A DNA stretch of 64,000 nt, taken from Bacteroidetes bacterium UBA3022 (GTDB taxonomy: Bacteria; Bacteroidota; Bacteroidia; Chitinophagales; BACL12). The notes beneath the pieces are model-generated. The model ran no database searches. It had not been told where the DNA came from and saw only the letters and a program-made list of their open reading frames with translations. The position numbers and the translations under genes are program-made. Shown here piece by piece: positions 8,037 through 17,708 of this stretch (its first letter is position 1; each line of letters starts with the position of its first letter). Location: positions 62,449 through 126,448 of the forward strand of contig DDYY01000079.1 in NCBI GenBank assembly GCA_002346225.1, in the 5' to 3' direction.

Positions 8037-9702
8037 ATCCTATTTTTTTTCGCGGAAGCATGTCTGAAGACCTTGCCTTCACAAAAGCCATCAGGGTAAA
8101 AAGTACCAATAACCAAACTGATGTTCTTCCAATAACATCTCCGTTAAGTGTATAAAATGTTTTATTCGTATTGTATAACAATGTATCTGAAATAACCGCA
8201 TCTTCCATCCATCCTGTAGCCTGCCTGATATCACCTCTTTGATCAATGAAACACGAAATTCCTGTATTGGCTGACCTTGCAATATCTCTCCTGTTCTCAA
8301 TGGCCCGCAACCTGGCATAGGCACAGTGTTGCTTATATCCTCCCGTATCGCCCCACCATCCATCGTTGGTAATGATAAATATCAACCCGGCGCTATTCTT
8401 AATATACCTCGTTACATATTCTCCAAATATACTTTCATAGCATATGGCAGTGGCAACAGAATGTCCTTTGCTATTGGTAAATACGGTCCTCTCTTTTTGG
8501 GTGCCATAAGTACCGCTCACACCACCCAGCGAAATGGTAAATACATCCAGAAACTTCAATACCTGCGGGTAAGGCATGCGTTCTGCTCCCGGCACTAACT
8601 TCGACTTATGGTACCAGACTGTAGGCTCATCGTATTGCATTTGGATAGCCGAATTAAAAGCATCATACCATAACGTATCGTTAAAGCGCTCATTAATGAG
8701 GGTACGCGTAGTAACAGTTCTATCCTCCGGAGCATCATACCGCATGAATCCATTTATTCCTACTATGGTCGTAATGTGAGGGAAGGAGTCTCGCAGAATC
8801 TCCAGCTTGCGCAGGGGCACTGCGCGATCTATTCTATCGAGCCAAACAGGTTCGGGAATGGCTGTTTCGGGCCAAACGAGGTATTCTGTTTCGGGGCGTA
8901 TGGCTGCTTCAGAGGCTGCCACCATTTTATCCATCATCTTGCCGTAAGGCATGGAAAACTTCTGCGTATAGGGATCAAAATTCGGTTGTAAAACCGTAAC
9001 AGCAATCGGTTCACCTTCCGGTGTATAATTGTTATATATGTTCAGGGAAACAAGAATGGGTATTACAACGAGAAACAGCGGCAGCGACAGGCGGAAAAGA
9101 CGATTTTGAAAGAAGGCAAATCTGCCAGGTGCGTAACTGCCTGTATGCGGTAAAATAATCGGACGAATCGCTTCATAGGCCAGGATATTCACCATCCATA
9201 TCCATAGTGTACCTCCGAAGGTACCTGTCGTATCGTACCATTGTACCCACTTATGCTGAGCGGCAAATACATTACCGAGATTGAGCCAGGGCCAAGTAAA
9301 CTCCCATCTTAAATGAAGGTATTCAAACGACATCCACGCTGCCATCAACGCAATGTAGCCTAGTACTCTTCCGTTGGCATGCTTATTCATCCTGTAAAGT
9401 TTCCAAGGCAATAACATAAGCGCTGCGTTGGCCAGGTTCGCAAATACACCTCCCCAGAAAGAGGCTTTACCTACCCACCATGTGGTTGCTACATTCCACA
9501 GCAAAAAGCCGATAAACAGTAGTAAAAAATAGCGCCTGCCGGCAGCTTTCCCTGAAGCAGACGGATAGAGGTCAGAGAGCAATAAAAAAGGAACAAGTGC
9601 CACAAATATCAGGAAGGTAAATGGCAAAGGAGGCCAGGAAAGCCAGAGCAAGGCTCCCCCTATAACAGCAAGCGGCAGATGATAACGATTGGAAAGCATC
9701 AT
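8014..9702 (-). CDS. lnt: Apolipoprotein N-acyltransferase
   Basis: The 562-residue integral membrane protein has about six N-terminal hydrophobic segments, then a nitrilase-type domain from about residue 235. The catalytic triad is visible: Glu279 in VWPETAIPEP, Lys368 in HKSKLVPGAERMP and Cys421 in ATAICYESIFG. A final hydrophobic helix lies near the C-terminus. It adds the third acyl chain to lipoproteins at the inner membrane, fitting the many lipoproteins in this window. It is slightly longer than the proteobacterial enzyme (about 510). The gene is divergent from the Gfo/Idh gene across about 100 bp and overlaps suhB-like downstream. Confidence 0.95.
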   Translation of the reverse strand: MMLSNRYHLPLAVIGGALLWLSWPPLPFTFLIFVALVPFLLLSDLYPSASGKAAGRRYFLLLFIGFLLWNVATTWWVGKASFWGGVFANLANAALMLLPWKLYRMNKHANGRVLGYIALMAAWMSFEYLHLRWEFTWPWLNLGNVFAAQHKWVQWYDTTGTFGGTLWIWMVNILAYEAIRPIILPHTGSYAPGRFAFFQNRLFRLSLPLFLVVIPILVSLNIYNNYTPEGEPIAVTVLQPNFDPYTQKFSMPYGKMMDKMVAASEAAIRPETEYLVWPETAIPEPVWLDRIDRAVPLRKLEILRDSFPHITTIVGINGFMRYDAPEDRTVTTRTLINERFNDTLWYDAFNSAIQMQYDEPTVWYHKSKLVPGAERMPYPQVLKFLDVFTISLGGVSGTYGTQKERTVFTNSKGHSVATAICYESIFGEYVTRYIKNSAGLIFIITNDGWWGDTGGYKQHCAYARLRAIENRRDIARSANTGISCFIDQRGDIRQATGWMEDAVISDTLLYNTNKTFYTLNGDVIGRTSVWLLVLFTLMAFVKARSSDMLPRKKIGYGISSYL

Positions 9703-9804
9703 ACAATGGCCCGAAGATACTTAAAACAAAAGCTCGGTTAAGCGAAAATCATTGCCAAAAGCGGAAAGAATTGCTTCCGTGCTAAGCAGGAACAACGTAA
9801 CTTT

Positions 9805-10800
9805 ATGCCCTTCAATATGGTTCGGATTGGCGTATTAGGGGCAGGGCACCTTGGGAGGATTCACATCAAACTCATCAAAGAGATTGAAACGCTTGAATTG
9901 GTGGGGTTTTACGACCCCGATCCTGAAAATGCCAAAAAAGCAGCAAGCGACTACAATTGCCGTGCTTTCGACTCTATTGAAGCACTCATTGCGGAAGTGG
10001 ATGCCGTTGACATCGTCACTCCTACCCTTTCCCACTATGATTGCGCCCGCATTGCTTTAAAGAATACACGCCACATTTTTGTTGAAAAACCCCTGGCCAA
10101 TACCGTACAGGAAGCAAGAGACATTCATAATCTCGCCAAAGAGGCGGGCATCAAGGCACAGGTAGGACATGTGGAACGGTTCAATCCTGCATTTCTGGCG
10201 GTAAAAGACAAGGCCCTTAAACCTATGTTCATCGAATCGCACCGGTTGTCTTATTTCAATCCGAGAGGCACAGATGTGTCGGTGGTGCTGGATTTAATGA
10301 TTCACGATATCGATATCATCCTGCATTTGGTGCGCTCTACTGTAAAAAAGGTGCATGCCAGCGGCGTAGCTGTCATTAGTGACAAACCCGATATAGCCAA
10401 TGCGCGCATAGAGTTCGATAACGGCTGTGTAGCTAATCTCACTGCCAGCAGAATTAGTCTGAAGGTGATGCGGAAAATGCGCCTTTTTCAGAAGGACGCT
10501 TATATTTCTATTGACTTTGCAGAAAAAGAAGCGGAGATATTCTCCCTCACGGATACAAAGGAGAACGAAGATGCGTTAACAATAGAGGTCAATACAGGCG
10601 GTGTCTATCAGGAAAGAGCCATACGCCTTGAGAAACCTGAAATTCACCCGGTTAATGCCATCAAAATGGAGTTGGAACTTTTTGCTGCATCCATCATAGA
10701 AGACAAGGATCCTCCTGTAACTGTTGCCGATGGGTTTTATGCATTGGAAGTTGCCCATCAGGTATTGGAAAAGATTAATAAAAATAAAATGAAAGGATGA
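9805..10800 (+). CDS. Gfo/Idh/MocA family oxidoreductase
   Basis: The 331-residue protein has an N-terminal Rossmann fold (RIGVLGAGHLGRIH, residues 7-20) and the family EKP motif (Glu94-Lys95-Pro96), whose lysine contacts substrate and nicotinamide. The C-terminal half is the usual alpha/beta substrate domain, with the MIHDIDIILHL segment in place of the common GxHxxD-type block. These enzymes oxidise or reduce sugars and UDP-sugars with NAD(P). The gene overlaps the next lipoprotein gene by 4 bp (ATGA) and lies upstream of a polyprenyl sugar phosphotransferase, suggesting a role in surface glycan precursors; the exact sugar is unknown. A TAACTTTA near-match to a -7 box lies just before the start. 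Confidence 0.88.
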   Translation: MPFNMVRIGVLGAGHLGRIHIKLIKEIETLELVGFYDPDPENAKKAASDYNCRAFDSIEALIAEVDAVDIVTPTLSHYDCARIALKNTRHIFVEKPLANTVQEARDIHNLAKEAGIKAQVGHVERFNPAFLAVKDKALKPMFIESHRLSYFNPRGTDVSVVLDLMIHDIDIILHLVRSTVKKVHASGVAVISDKPDIANARIEFDNGCVANLTASRISLKVMRKMRLFQKDAYISIDFAEKEAEIFSLTDTKENEDALTIEVNTGGVYQERAIRLEKPEIHPVNAIKMELELFAASIIEDKDPPVTVADGFYALEVAHQVLEKINKNKMKG

Positions 10801-11654
10801 GGGTAAGATGGTTTGGATTGTTCCTTTCTCTGGCAGTAGCTTTTCTCCTATCAAGTTGCTCCATTTTCGACGGAGAACCGCTGGAACCTGCGTATCTTTT
10901 TATTGACACCTTTAGTGTAACAGCTGACCCCATAACACAGGGGAGCGGTACAGAAAAAGTGCAGGATGGGTGGGTCTATATCAACGGTCAACAGCTGGGC
11001 GTTTTTCAATTACCTACAACCATTCCCGTATTGGATACCGGTATGGTAGAAATAACTGTGTTTGGCGGGGTAAAAGAAAACGGTCTGACAGGCCTGAGCA
11101 CCATCTATCCATTTTACAGGGGGTATGAACTTGAAAGGCAGCTGGTACCGTTTCAAACAGATACCCTTACACCGGCAGTTACCTATCAAAGCGGGCTGAG
11201 TTTTTTGTTTCTGGAAAGATTTGAAATCGGAAACGGATTTAGTGTAACCTCCCCTGGTAATGTAGCATTGTCTATCACTACCAATCCTGATGAAGTCCTG
11301 GAAGGTAACCGCTCGGCAGTAGCCTTAATTGATTCCACCAATTACCTGCGCATTACCACCGACCCGGTTACGTTGCCACCCGTAGGACAGCCTGTATGGG
11401 CAGAAATAGATTATAAGTGCAATACTGAATTTGAATTCTGGTTAACCGGTTTCTATGCAGGTGGCGTACCCGTCAGCTCTTACATGATATCAGTGCCACC
11501 ACGTGACAGCTGGAATAAAATATACCTGAACCTGGGTGTTAAGGTGCAACAGTTTCAGGCCGACAGTTACGGGCTCGAAATCAGGGCGCTTAAAAACGAT
11601 TCTCTGGATACCGGCATTCTATACTTCGATAATATAAAAATCGTGGCTTTCTGA
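10797..11654 (+). CDS. Conserved lipoprotein of unknown function
   Basis: The 285-residue protein has a signal peptide ending in a lipobox (FLLSSC, lipid Cys21) followed by Ser-Ile-Phe-Asp, consistent with export to the outer membrane. The rest is beta-rich: a first part with the WVYINGQQLGVFQLP block looks like an Ig-like or carbohydrate-binding sandwich, and the C-terminal part ends with the DTGILYFDNIKIV pattern seen in concanavalin-like sandwich domains. I do not recognise a named family. It is translationally coupled (ATGA overlap) to the Gfo/Idh gene and lies 7 bp before the sugar phosphotransferase, so it probably acts in the same polysaccharide pathway. Confidence 0.75.
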   Translation: MRVRWFGLFLSLAVAFLLSSCSIFDGEPLEPAYLFIDTFSVTADPITQGSGTEKVQDGWVYINGQQLGVFQLPTTIPVLDTGMVEITVFGGVKENGLTGLSTIYPFYRGYELERQLVPFQTDTLTPAVTYQSGLSFLFLERFEIGNGFSVTSPGNVALSITTNPDEVLEGNRSAVALIDSTNYLRITTDPVTLPPVGQPVWAEIDYKCNTEFEFWLTGFYAGGVPVSSYMISVPPRDSWNKIYLNLGVKVQQFQADSYGLEIRALKNDSLDTGILYFDNIKIVAF

Positions 11655-11661
11655 TTTCCGC

Positions 11662-13086
11662 ATGAGAAACCGAAAGAAGATAGGAATCGCCACATATGTG
11701 TTGTTCGACTTCATGGCTGCATTCCTGGCGTGGACAGTCACTTTTTCTTTCCGGAAGTTTGTCATTGAAGGATTACCTGCTGATCTGGTTAAATATGTTT
11801 TAAGCGACAGCAAATTCTACCTGGGTGCTACCTCCATTGCACTAGGTTGGCTGCTGTTGTTTTTCGTTTCCGGCTTTTATACCGATATCTACCGAAAGTC
11901 GAGATTAGCTGAATTCTACAAAACCTTTCTTGCTTCCGTACTTGGTTCTCTCTTGCTGTTCTTTGTTTTAATTCTCGACGATTACATCACGGGGTACAAA
12001 GACTATTATCAAACATTCCTGGTCCTAACAGGGAGTCACTTCCTGCTGACTGTTGTGCCCCGGCTCACCCTATTGACTTTAGCCAAAAGGCAACTGCAGA
12101 CAGGCCAGATTGCCTATAAGACATTGATTATTGGCGGCAACCAGCGAGCACTCGATTTGCACCGTGAAATTTCGCGTAACAAAAAAAGCCTTGGATATGA
12201 TTTTATTGGATATGTACATGCCAATGGCAACAATGGCAGCACTTTGGGTAACTACATTCCGAACCTGGGAAACCTGAAAGACCTCAGTCGGATACTCGAT
12301 GACAGAGCCGTCGATGAAGTCATTATCGCTATAGAAACTTCCGAGCATCACTTGCTCAACGAAATCATCAATCGACTTTCAGACAAACAGGGGTTAGTAA
12401 TTAAGATTATTCCTGATATGTATGATATCATGTCGGGCTCTGTAAAAATGAATAACGTCTTTGGTGCCGTGCTGATAGAAATCTATCCCGACCTGATGCC
12501 CAAATGGCAGCGTATCATTAAAAGACTTATTGATGTTGTCGTTGCAGCCTCCATGTTACTGCTGATCTGGCCACTCTACCTGTTTATTGCCATCAAGGTA
12601 AGGCTGTCTTCTAAAGGATCCATTCTTTATAAGCAGCAACGGCTTGGTGTCCATGGGAAACCATTTGTCATATATAAATTCCGGTCTATGTATGAAAATG
12701 CTGAATCGACAGGTCCTGCGCTGTCAAGTGAAGATGATTCCCGTATTACTCCCTGGGGTAAGATCATGCGCAAATGGAGGTTCGATGAGTTGCCCCAGTT
12801 TTACAATGTTCTCATCAACGATATGAGTCTGGTAGGTCCGCGACCCGAAAGACAATACTACGCTGATAAAATCATCGAAAAAGCGCCCGAATACAAATAC
12901 ATGCAAAAGGTGAAACCCGGCATCACATCGCTTGGAATGGTTAAGTTTGGCTATGCAAGCAATGTAGATGAAATGGTAGAGCGCCTGAAATACGATTTGC
13001 TGTATATTGAAAATATGAGCCTTGCGATGGACTTCAAGATTCTATTTTATACGCTGGTCATCATATTTCAGGGAAAGGGCAAATAA
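11662..13086 (+). CDS. Polyprenyl-phosphate sugar phosphotransferase (exopolysaccharide initiation)
   Basis: The 474-residue protein has the standard architecture of WcaJ/WbaP-type initiating enzymes: about four N-terminal transmembrane helices (to about residue 150), a Rossmann-like CoA-binding-type domain (TLIIGGNQRALDL onward), then a catalytic domain starting at KRLIDV (residue 287). The catalytic blocks KFRSMYENAES, DELPQFYNVLINDMSLVGPRPE and KPGITSLGMVKFG are intact. It transfers a sugar-1-phosphate to undecaprenyl phosphate, the first step of a capsule or exopolysaccharide. It is the last gene of a three-gene cluster and abuts the convergent priA with no gap. Confidence 0.92.
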   Translation: MRNRKKIGIATYVLFDFMAAFLAWTVTFSFRKFVIEGLPADLVKYVLSDSKFYLGATSIALGWLLLFFVSGFYTDIYRKSRLAEFYKTFLASVLGSLLLFFVLILDDYITGYKDYYQTFLVLTGSHFLLTVVPRLTLLTLAKRQLQTGQIAYKTLIIGGNQRALDLHREISRNKKSLGYDFIGYVHANGNNGSTLGNYIPNLGNLKDLSRILDDRAVDEVIIAIETSEHHLLNEIINRLSDKQGLVIKIIPDMYDIMSGSVKMNNVFGAVLIEIYPDLMPKWQRIIKRLIDVVVAASMLLLIWPLYLFIAIKVRLSSKGSILYKQQRLGVHGKPFVIYKFRSMYENAESTGPALSSEDDSRITPWGKIMRKWRFDELPQFYNVLINDMSLVGPRPERQYYADKIIEKAPEYKYMQKVKPGITSLGMVKFGYASNVDEMVERLKYDLLYIENMSLAMDFKILFYTLVIIFQGKGK

Positions 13087-15525
13087 CTAAACCGGGTCTA
13101 CATCCACTACAATTTCAACCGATTGAAATTGCTTTATAGAGAGCGTACTTTTGCGCGAGGATCTTATTTTCTGTTTAATTGTCTTTAACGCTCCGGTTGT
13201 CGCTTTTATCAAAATCTCTGACCTGTACTTACCTCTTATTCTTGCAATGCCGGGAGTAACCGGACCTAAAATTTCACACCCGGCTATCCGGCCCAATGCC
13301 TGCACAAAAGCATACCCAGCGTTGAGCGACCTGTCCTGAAACTTGTGCTTCAGGGTAATCTGAATTAGTCTCACAAAAGGTGGATATAGGAATTTCTTTC
13401 TCTGCTCCAGTTCTTCCGCATAAAAGGCATGTCTGTCGTGTTGAATAATGTATTGCAATACAGGATGCCGCGTGTTGGTTGCCTGTATTAGCACCTTCCC
13501 TTGCCGGTGCTTTCTGCCCGCCCTGCCGCTTACCTGCATCATGAGTTGATAGCCCCTTTCCGATGCCCTGAAATCAGGGAAGTTCAACAATTGATCAGCA
13601 CTGAGGATACCAACCAGACTTACATTATCAAAATCCAATCCCTTGGTTACCATCTGTGTACCTACTAAAACATCCACCAGCCCCTCTTCAAAATCCTGAA
13701 TAATTCGTTCATGGCCGGTTTTCGTTTTAACGGCATCCATATCTAAACGGGCAATCTTCAAATCGGGGAACTGCAGCTGTAATTCATCTTCTACCTTTTC
13801 AGTACCAAAACCCTGAATCAGCAATTGGGTGCTGCTGCAGGCAGGACATTCATGGTAGGTATCTTGTCGAAATCCACAATAGTGGCAGCGCAATTCATCT
13901 TTTGCCTTGTGGTACACCATATGCACATCACAGTTCGCGCATTGGGGGCTCCATCCGCACTGACTGCAAACAATATAAGGCGAATACCCCCTTCTGTTCT
14001 GGAATAATATTACCTGTTGATGTTGCTCCTTTGCTCGTTGAATATTCTCCAGTAAATCATTGGTGAAGTGCAGCTCTTTCTTCTTTCCATTCCGCTGCTT
14101 CATATCCACCAGCTGCGTGTCCGGCATTTGCATTCCCGCATAGCGCTCTGTTAGCTCCACGTAACCATACTTACCTGATCTGGCATTGAAGTAAGATTCT
14201 ACAGAAGGAGTGGCTGTTCCCAAAATTGTTTTCGCTCCGGCAGACCGCGCAAGGTAAATAGCTGTATCACGCGCATGGTAGCGGGGTGCCGGATCCTGTT
14301 GCTTAAAGGAATAATCATGTTCTTCATCGACAATGACCAACCCTAAATCTGCAAAAGGAAGCAATAAGGCCGAACGGGCCCCCAGTATCACCTGGTACTT
14401 TTTCTCTTTTACAGCCTGCCAGATTTCTATCCTTTCACTGTGGTTAAATTTGGAGTGATAAACGCCAGCTATTGCACCAAACCGCTCTTTTAAGCGGTGA
14501 ATAATTTGGGCTGTAAGTGCTATTTCAGGCAACAGATAAAGTACCTGTTTGCCTTCGCGCACAATGGACTCCATTAGCTCCAGGTATATTTCAGTCTTTC
14601 CACTTCCCGTCACCCCGTGCAGCAACACCACCTCTTTTTGTTGCAACTGCTTCAAGGTACTATCCAGCGCCTCCAATTGGGGGGAAGTCAACATACTTTT
14701 TTCAGCTTTACGTGTATCGCTTTTTAGAATGCGCGATACTTCCAGTTCTACTTCTTCAAAAATCCCCTTGTCCAGCATTGCCTTGATAACAGCCGGAGAA
14801 ACAGCAGCCTTCCGCAAAAGCATAGCTTTATTGACAGGTTGAAAATCAGGAGCCAGCTGATAGTAAACCATTAATGCATGCTGTTGCTTTACCGCTTTAT
14901 TCAAGGTTTCAAAAACCGCCTGTAATGCCTCCTCCTCCCTGTAAAGGCTGCCGAGTTTCAATTGCTTTACCACTCTAGGTTTGTACCCTCCTTTGATCTC
15001 CTCGCGTATGGCAATAACGCCCTTTGTGAGTAAACGCTTAAGTATAGGTTGAACAGTATTCTGTCCCAATATCTGTCGGATATCCTGAACAGATAACTCA
15101 TGTTGGAGGGAGAGCGCCTCCTTGATAAGGAATTCTTTGTCGTCCAGGTCCTGATCGTTTACCGTACTATCCGGCTTTTCGGTGATTATGGTTTCACTTC
15201 CGAGTTTAAAAAAGGCCGGCACAGCAGCATTGAATACTTCCCCCATAGTACACAGGTAATAATCTGCCATCCATTTCCATAAATTCAATTGACTGCTGTC
15301 TACCAAGGGGTATTCATCCGGAACGGACAATATTGACTTGACCTTATAGGTAGCAGGGGCTTTGTCATGGATTGCCACCACCACTCCGGTGTACACTTTA
15401 TTCCTGAACGAAACTTCCACACGCGTGCCCGGCACTACCGATTGAACCAATGAAGCAGGTATACTGTAGGTAAACGGAGTATCCAGCGGAAAAGGCAAAA
15501 TGATATCGGCGTACATCTGGGTCAT
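13087..15525 (-). CDS. priA: Primosomal replication protein N' (PriA helicase)
   Basis: At 812 residues this fits the Bacteroidota PriA length. The N-terminal 3' DNA-binding domain (DIILPFPLDTPFTYSIP) precedes a superfamily 2 helicase core with Walker A GVTGSGKT (Lys310) and DEEH (400-403). Eight cysteines in CSQCGWSPQCANC and the RCHYCGFRQ ... ECPAC segment form the two zinc sites, and a late RAGR motif VI (VSGRAGR) is present. PriA restarts collapsed replication forks. The gene is divergent from the SDR gene and meets the convergent sugar phosphotransferase stop to stop. Confidence 0.96.
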   Translation of the reverse strand: MTQMYADIILPFPLDTPFTYSIPASLVQSVVPGTRVEVSFRNKVYTGVVVAIHDKAPATYKVKSILSVPDEYPLVDSSQLNLWKWMADYYLCTMGEVFNAAVPAFFKLGSETIITEKPDSTVNDQDLDDKEFLIKEALSLQHELSVQDIRQILGQNTVQPILKRLLTKGVIAIREEIKGGYKPRVVKQLKLGSLYREEEALQAVFETLNKAVKQQHALMVYYQLAPDFQPVNKAMLLRKAAVSPAVIKAMLDKGIFEEVELEVSRILKSDTRKAEKSMLTSPQLEALDSTLKQLQQKEVVLLHGVTGSGKTEIYLELMESIVREGKQVLYLLPEIALTAQIIHRLKERFGAIAGVYHSKFNHSERIEIWQAVKEKKYQVILGARSALLLPFADLGLVIVDEEHDYSFKQQDPAPRYHARDTAIYLARSAGAKTILGTATPSVESYFNARSGKYGYVELTERYAGMQMPDTQLVDMKQRNGKKKELHFTNDLLENIQRAKEQHQQVILFQNRRGYSPYIVCSQCGWSPQCANCDVHMVYHKAKDELRCHYCGFRQDTYHECPACSSTQLLIQGFGTEKVEDELQLQFPDLKIARLDMDAVKTKTGHERIIQDFEEGLVDVLVGTQMVTKGLDFDNVSLVGILSADQLLNFPDFRASERGYQLMMQVSGRAGRKHRQGKVLIQATNTRHPVLQYIIQHDRHAFYAEELEQRKKFLYPPFVRLIQITLKHKFQDRSLNAGYAFVQALGRIAGCEILGPVTPGIARIRGKYRSEILIKATTGALKTIKQKIRSSRKSTLSIKQFQSVEIVVDVDPV

Positions 15526-15570
15526 TGGCTCTAAAGTAATTGTATTTACTTTGGTATTTAAATCACCAGT

Positions 15571-16272
15571 ATGAAAGTAATAATTACAGGCGCATCGAAG
15601 GGAATAGGCAAAGCAGCAACACTATTGCTGGCTGAGAAGGGCGCAGAAATCGCTGTTTGCGCAAGAGGAAAGCAACAACTGGAAGAGTTGGTAGCAGATG
15701 TATTACGCATTGCACCGCAATCTAAAATACATACCAGTGTTGCAGATCTGAGTGACCGGGATGCTGTCCTTACATTTGGTGCATTCTGTCTTGAAAAGTT
15801 AGGCGCACCGGATATACTGATTAACAATGCAGGGGTTTTCTTTCCCGGGCAATTGCATACCGAGCCGGAAGGAGCCTTGGAGCAGATGATGCAAACCAAT
15901 CTTTTTAGTGCCTATCACCTATCGCGGACTATTATTCCCGCTATGAAAACTGCCGGAAAAGGCCACATCATCAGCATCTGTTCAGTAGCCAGCATAATGG
16001 CTTACAGCAATGGTGGCGCCTACAGTGTCTCTAAGTATGCGCTGTATGGTTTGTCGCGTAACCTGAGAGAGGAGTTAAAACCATTTGGTATCAGGGTAAC
16101 TAGTATTTTACCGGGTGCTACCTATACTGCCTCCTGGGAAGGAGCCGATATTCCTGAAGAAAGGTTTATGCCTGCAGAAGATATTGCAGCAGTTATATGG
16201 CAGGCCATTTCGCTGTCAGATAGAACCGTTATGGAAGATATCGTACTGCGGCCAATGGAAGGAGACTTGTGA
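15571..16272 (+). CDS. Short-chain dehydrogenase/reductase
   Basis: The 233-residue classical SDR has the nucleotide motif ITGASKGIG (residues 5-13), NNAG and the catalytic YSVSK (Tyr151, Lys155) with an upstream serine in SICSVAS. The substrate is not predictable; the sequence resembles FabG- and sepiapterin-reductase-like members. It is monocistronic, divergent from priA with a 45 bp gap containing TTTACTTTG, a near-match to the -7 consensus. It ends 20 bp from the convergent 3' end of the respiratory operon. Confidence 0.9.
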   Translation: MKVIITGASKGIGKAATLLLAEKGAEIAVCARGKQQLEELVADVLRIAPQSKIHTSVADLSDRDAVLTFGAFCLEKLGAPDILINNAGVFFPGQLHTEPEGALEQMMQTNLFSAYHLSRTIIPAMKTAGKGHIISICSVASIMAYSNGGAYSVSKYALYGLSRNLREELKPFGIRVTSILPGATYTASWEGADIPEERFMPAEDIAAVIWQAISLSDRTVMEDIVLRPMEGDL

Positions 16273-16292
16273 GTTCGTGTGATTGACATCCA

Positions 16293-16547
16293 TTAATATC
16301 CCAACTCAGCCTCTTCTTTCTGCCTGCGTTTATATCCGCGCCACCACAAAAATGCGATGACAGAAAAAGAGATATAAGGAACAACAGCAAGGTATAGTAT
16401 ACCCTGGTTAAGACCTAAAACCGGACTGTTATCTGCCTGTGTTCCGCTCTCTGCAGCCATTTTACACATGGCACATTGTGCCTGAACACCCGTATTCAGC
16501 AAGACAGTCAATCCGAGAAAAAGGACAAATACCAACAGTTTCTTCAT
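16293..16547 (-). CDS. Small exported CxxC membrane protein at the end of the oxidase operon
   Basis: The 84-residue protein is read from the ATG at 16547, where a clear signal peptide begins; an upstream in-frame start would add 21 residues of non-signal sequence inside the DUF420 gene. The signal peptide ends near VQAQ and is followed at once by CAMC (Cys25, Cys28), then a short polar stretch, one transmembrane helix (about 48-70) and a charged RGYKRRQKEEAE tail. The CxxC would face the periplasm. Its place 2 bp after DUF420 and three genes after an SCO protein suggests a role in copper or thiol handling during oxidase assembly, but I know no tested function. Confidence 0.65.
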   Translation of the reverse strand: MKKLLVFVLFLGLTVLLNTGVQAQCAMCKMAAESGTQADNSPVLGLNQGILYLAVVPYISFSVIAFLWWRGYKRRQKEEAELGY

Positions 16548-16549
16548 AG

Positions 16550-17065
16550 TCAATAATATGGAGCAATCATTAAATATACGATAACGCCGGTTACTGATAC
16601 ATATAACCACAAGGGGAAGGTTATCCTGGCTAATTTTTTATGTTTGTCAAACTTCTCGCTCAAAGCCCTTGAGAAGGTAATAAGTACCAGTGGAAGAATG
16701 ATGATGGCCAGTAATATATGGCTTAGCAAAATAGTAAAGTAAACGTATCGCACCCAGCCTTCACCTCCATAAGGAGTTGATTCTGTAGCAGAATGGTAAA
16801 TCACATAAGAAACTAAAAACAAAGCCGAAAGTCCCAGGGCAGCTGTCATGCATGCTTTATGCCACTGTCTGTTACCGGAGCGAATGAACATCAAACCGGT
16901 AATCAGTAAGACTGAAACAGTACCATTGATACAGGCATTCAATGCCGGCAATGTGGTGAGGTCAGCATCAACGTTCATTCCGGGTAAAAAAAACAGCGCT
17001 GCAACAACTGCAGGTACAGCGATACTAATAATCCAGATGAGCCTATTCTGTAACTGTTCAGACAT
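16550..17065 (-). CDS. DUF420 membrane protein (CtaM-like oxidase assembly factor)
   Basis: The 171-residue protein has five hydrophobic segments and the conserved histidines of DUF420 in HKACMTAALG, VIYHSATES and LLSHILLA. The Bacillus homologue CtaM is needed for activity of heme-a oxidases, probably at the copper or heme insertion stage. Its position 1 bp after an SCO gene and inside a complete ACIII/aa3 operon agrees with that role. Confidence 0.85.
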   Translation of the reverse strand: MSEQLQNRLIWIISIAVPAVVAALFFLPGMNVDADLTTLPALNACINGTVSVLLITGLMFIRSGNRQWHKACMTAALGLSALFLVSYVIYHSATESTPYGGEGWVRYVYFTILLSHILLAIIILPLVLITFSRALSEKFDKHKKLARITFPLWLYVSVTGVIVYLMIAPYY

Positions 17066-17066
17066 G

Positions 17067-17708
17067 TTATTGCTTTTTGTAGATTAGATAAGACATATCA
17101 TTAATGAGCATATCCACTTCGAGTGAATCCAAGCCGTTGTAAAAACCTCTTATCATTCGGTTCTCATCAACTAACACGAATCTCGGGGAATGGTTGATGA
17201 CATCATTGGAGTCTTTTAATACAGATTGCATATACCCCTCCCTACCCAGTTTGTAAATGGTCTTCTTATCACCCGTCATCAGGTACCAAATTGAATCACG
17301 CGCACCAAACTTCCGCGCAAAGGAACGGAGAACCGGAACGGAATCATTTTCAGGGTCGAGCGAATAAGAAAGAATCCGGTATCTGTCCTCATTACCCATG
17401 GCTTCCTGCACCCGGGAAAGCTGCGTGGACATCATAGGACAGATAGCATCACAGGAGGTAAAAAAGAAGTCGGCTACAAACACCTTTCCATCGACATCTT
17501 TTTCTGTAAAAGTCTTACCATACTGATTGGTCAACGCAAACGGTGGTACCTGAGAAGATGGCTCACGCAGATTCTCAGAAGGTTTCAAATCATCCGCTTG
17601 CTTGGTTATACCACTTTGCTGCCTTGCATAGGGCTGGTATACCAATATGAAAAACGCTATGAAAAGAGCGAGCGCTGCAATAAGTGCAATTAATTGTTTC
17701 TTCTTCAC
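17067..17708 (-). CDS. SCO1/SenC copper chaperone for cytochrome oxidase
   Basis: The 213-residue protein has an N-terminal membrane anchor (residues 5-25) and a thioredoxin-fold domain in the periplasm. All three copper ligands of SCO proteins are visible: FFFTSCDAIC with Cys86 and Cys90, and His173 in NHSPRFVLVD. SCO proteins deliver copper to, or reduce, the CuA site of subunit II. The gene overlaps the upstream SCO-like paralogue by 4 bp, so a normal and a cysteine-less version are made together. Confidence 0.93.
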   Translation of the reverse strand: MKKKQLIALIAALALFIAFFILVYQPYARQQSGITKQADDLKPSENLREPSSQVPPFALTNQYGKTFTEKDVDGKVFVADFFFTSCDAICPMMSTQLSRVQEAMGNEDRYRILSYSLDPENDSVPVLRSFARKFGARDSIWYLMTGDKKTIYKLGREGYMQSVLKDSNDVINHSPRFVLVDENRMIRGFYNGLDSLEVDMLINDMSYLIYKKQ

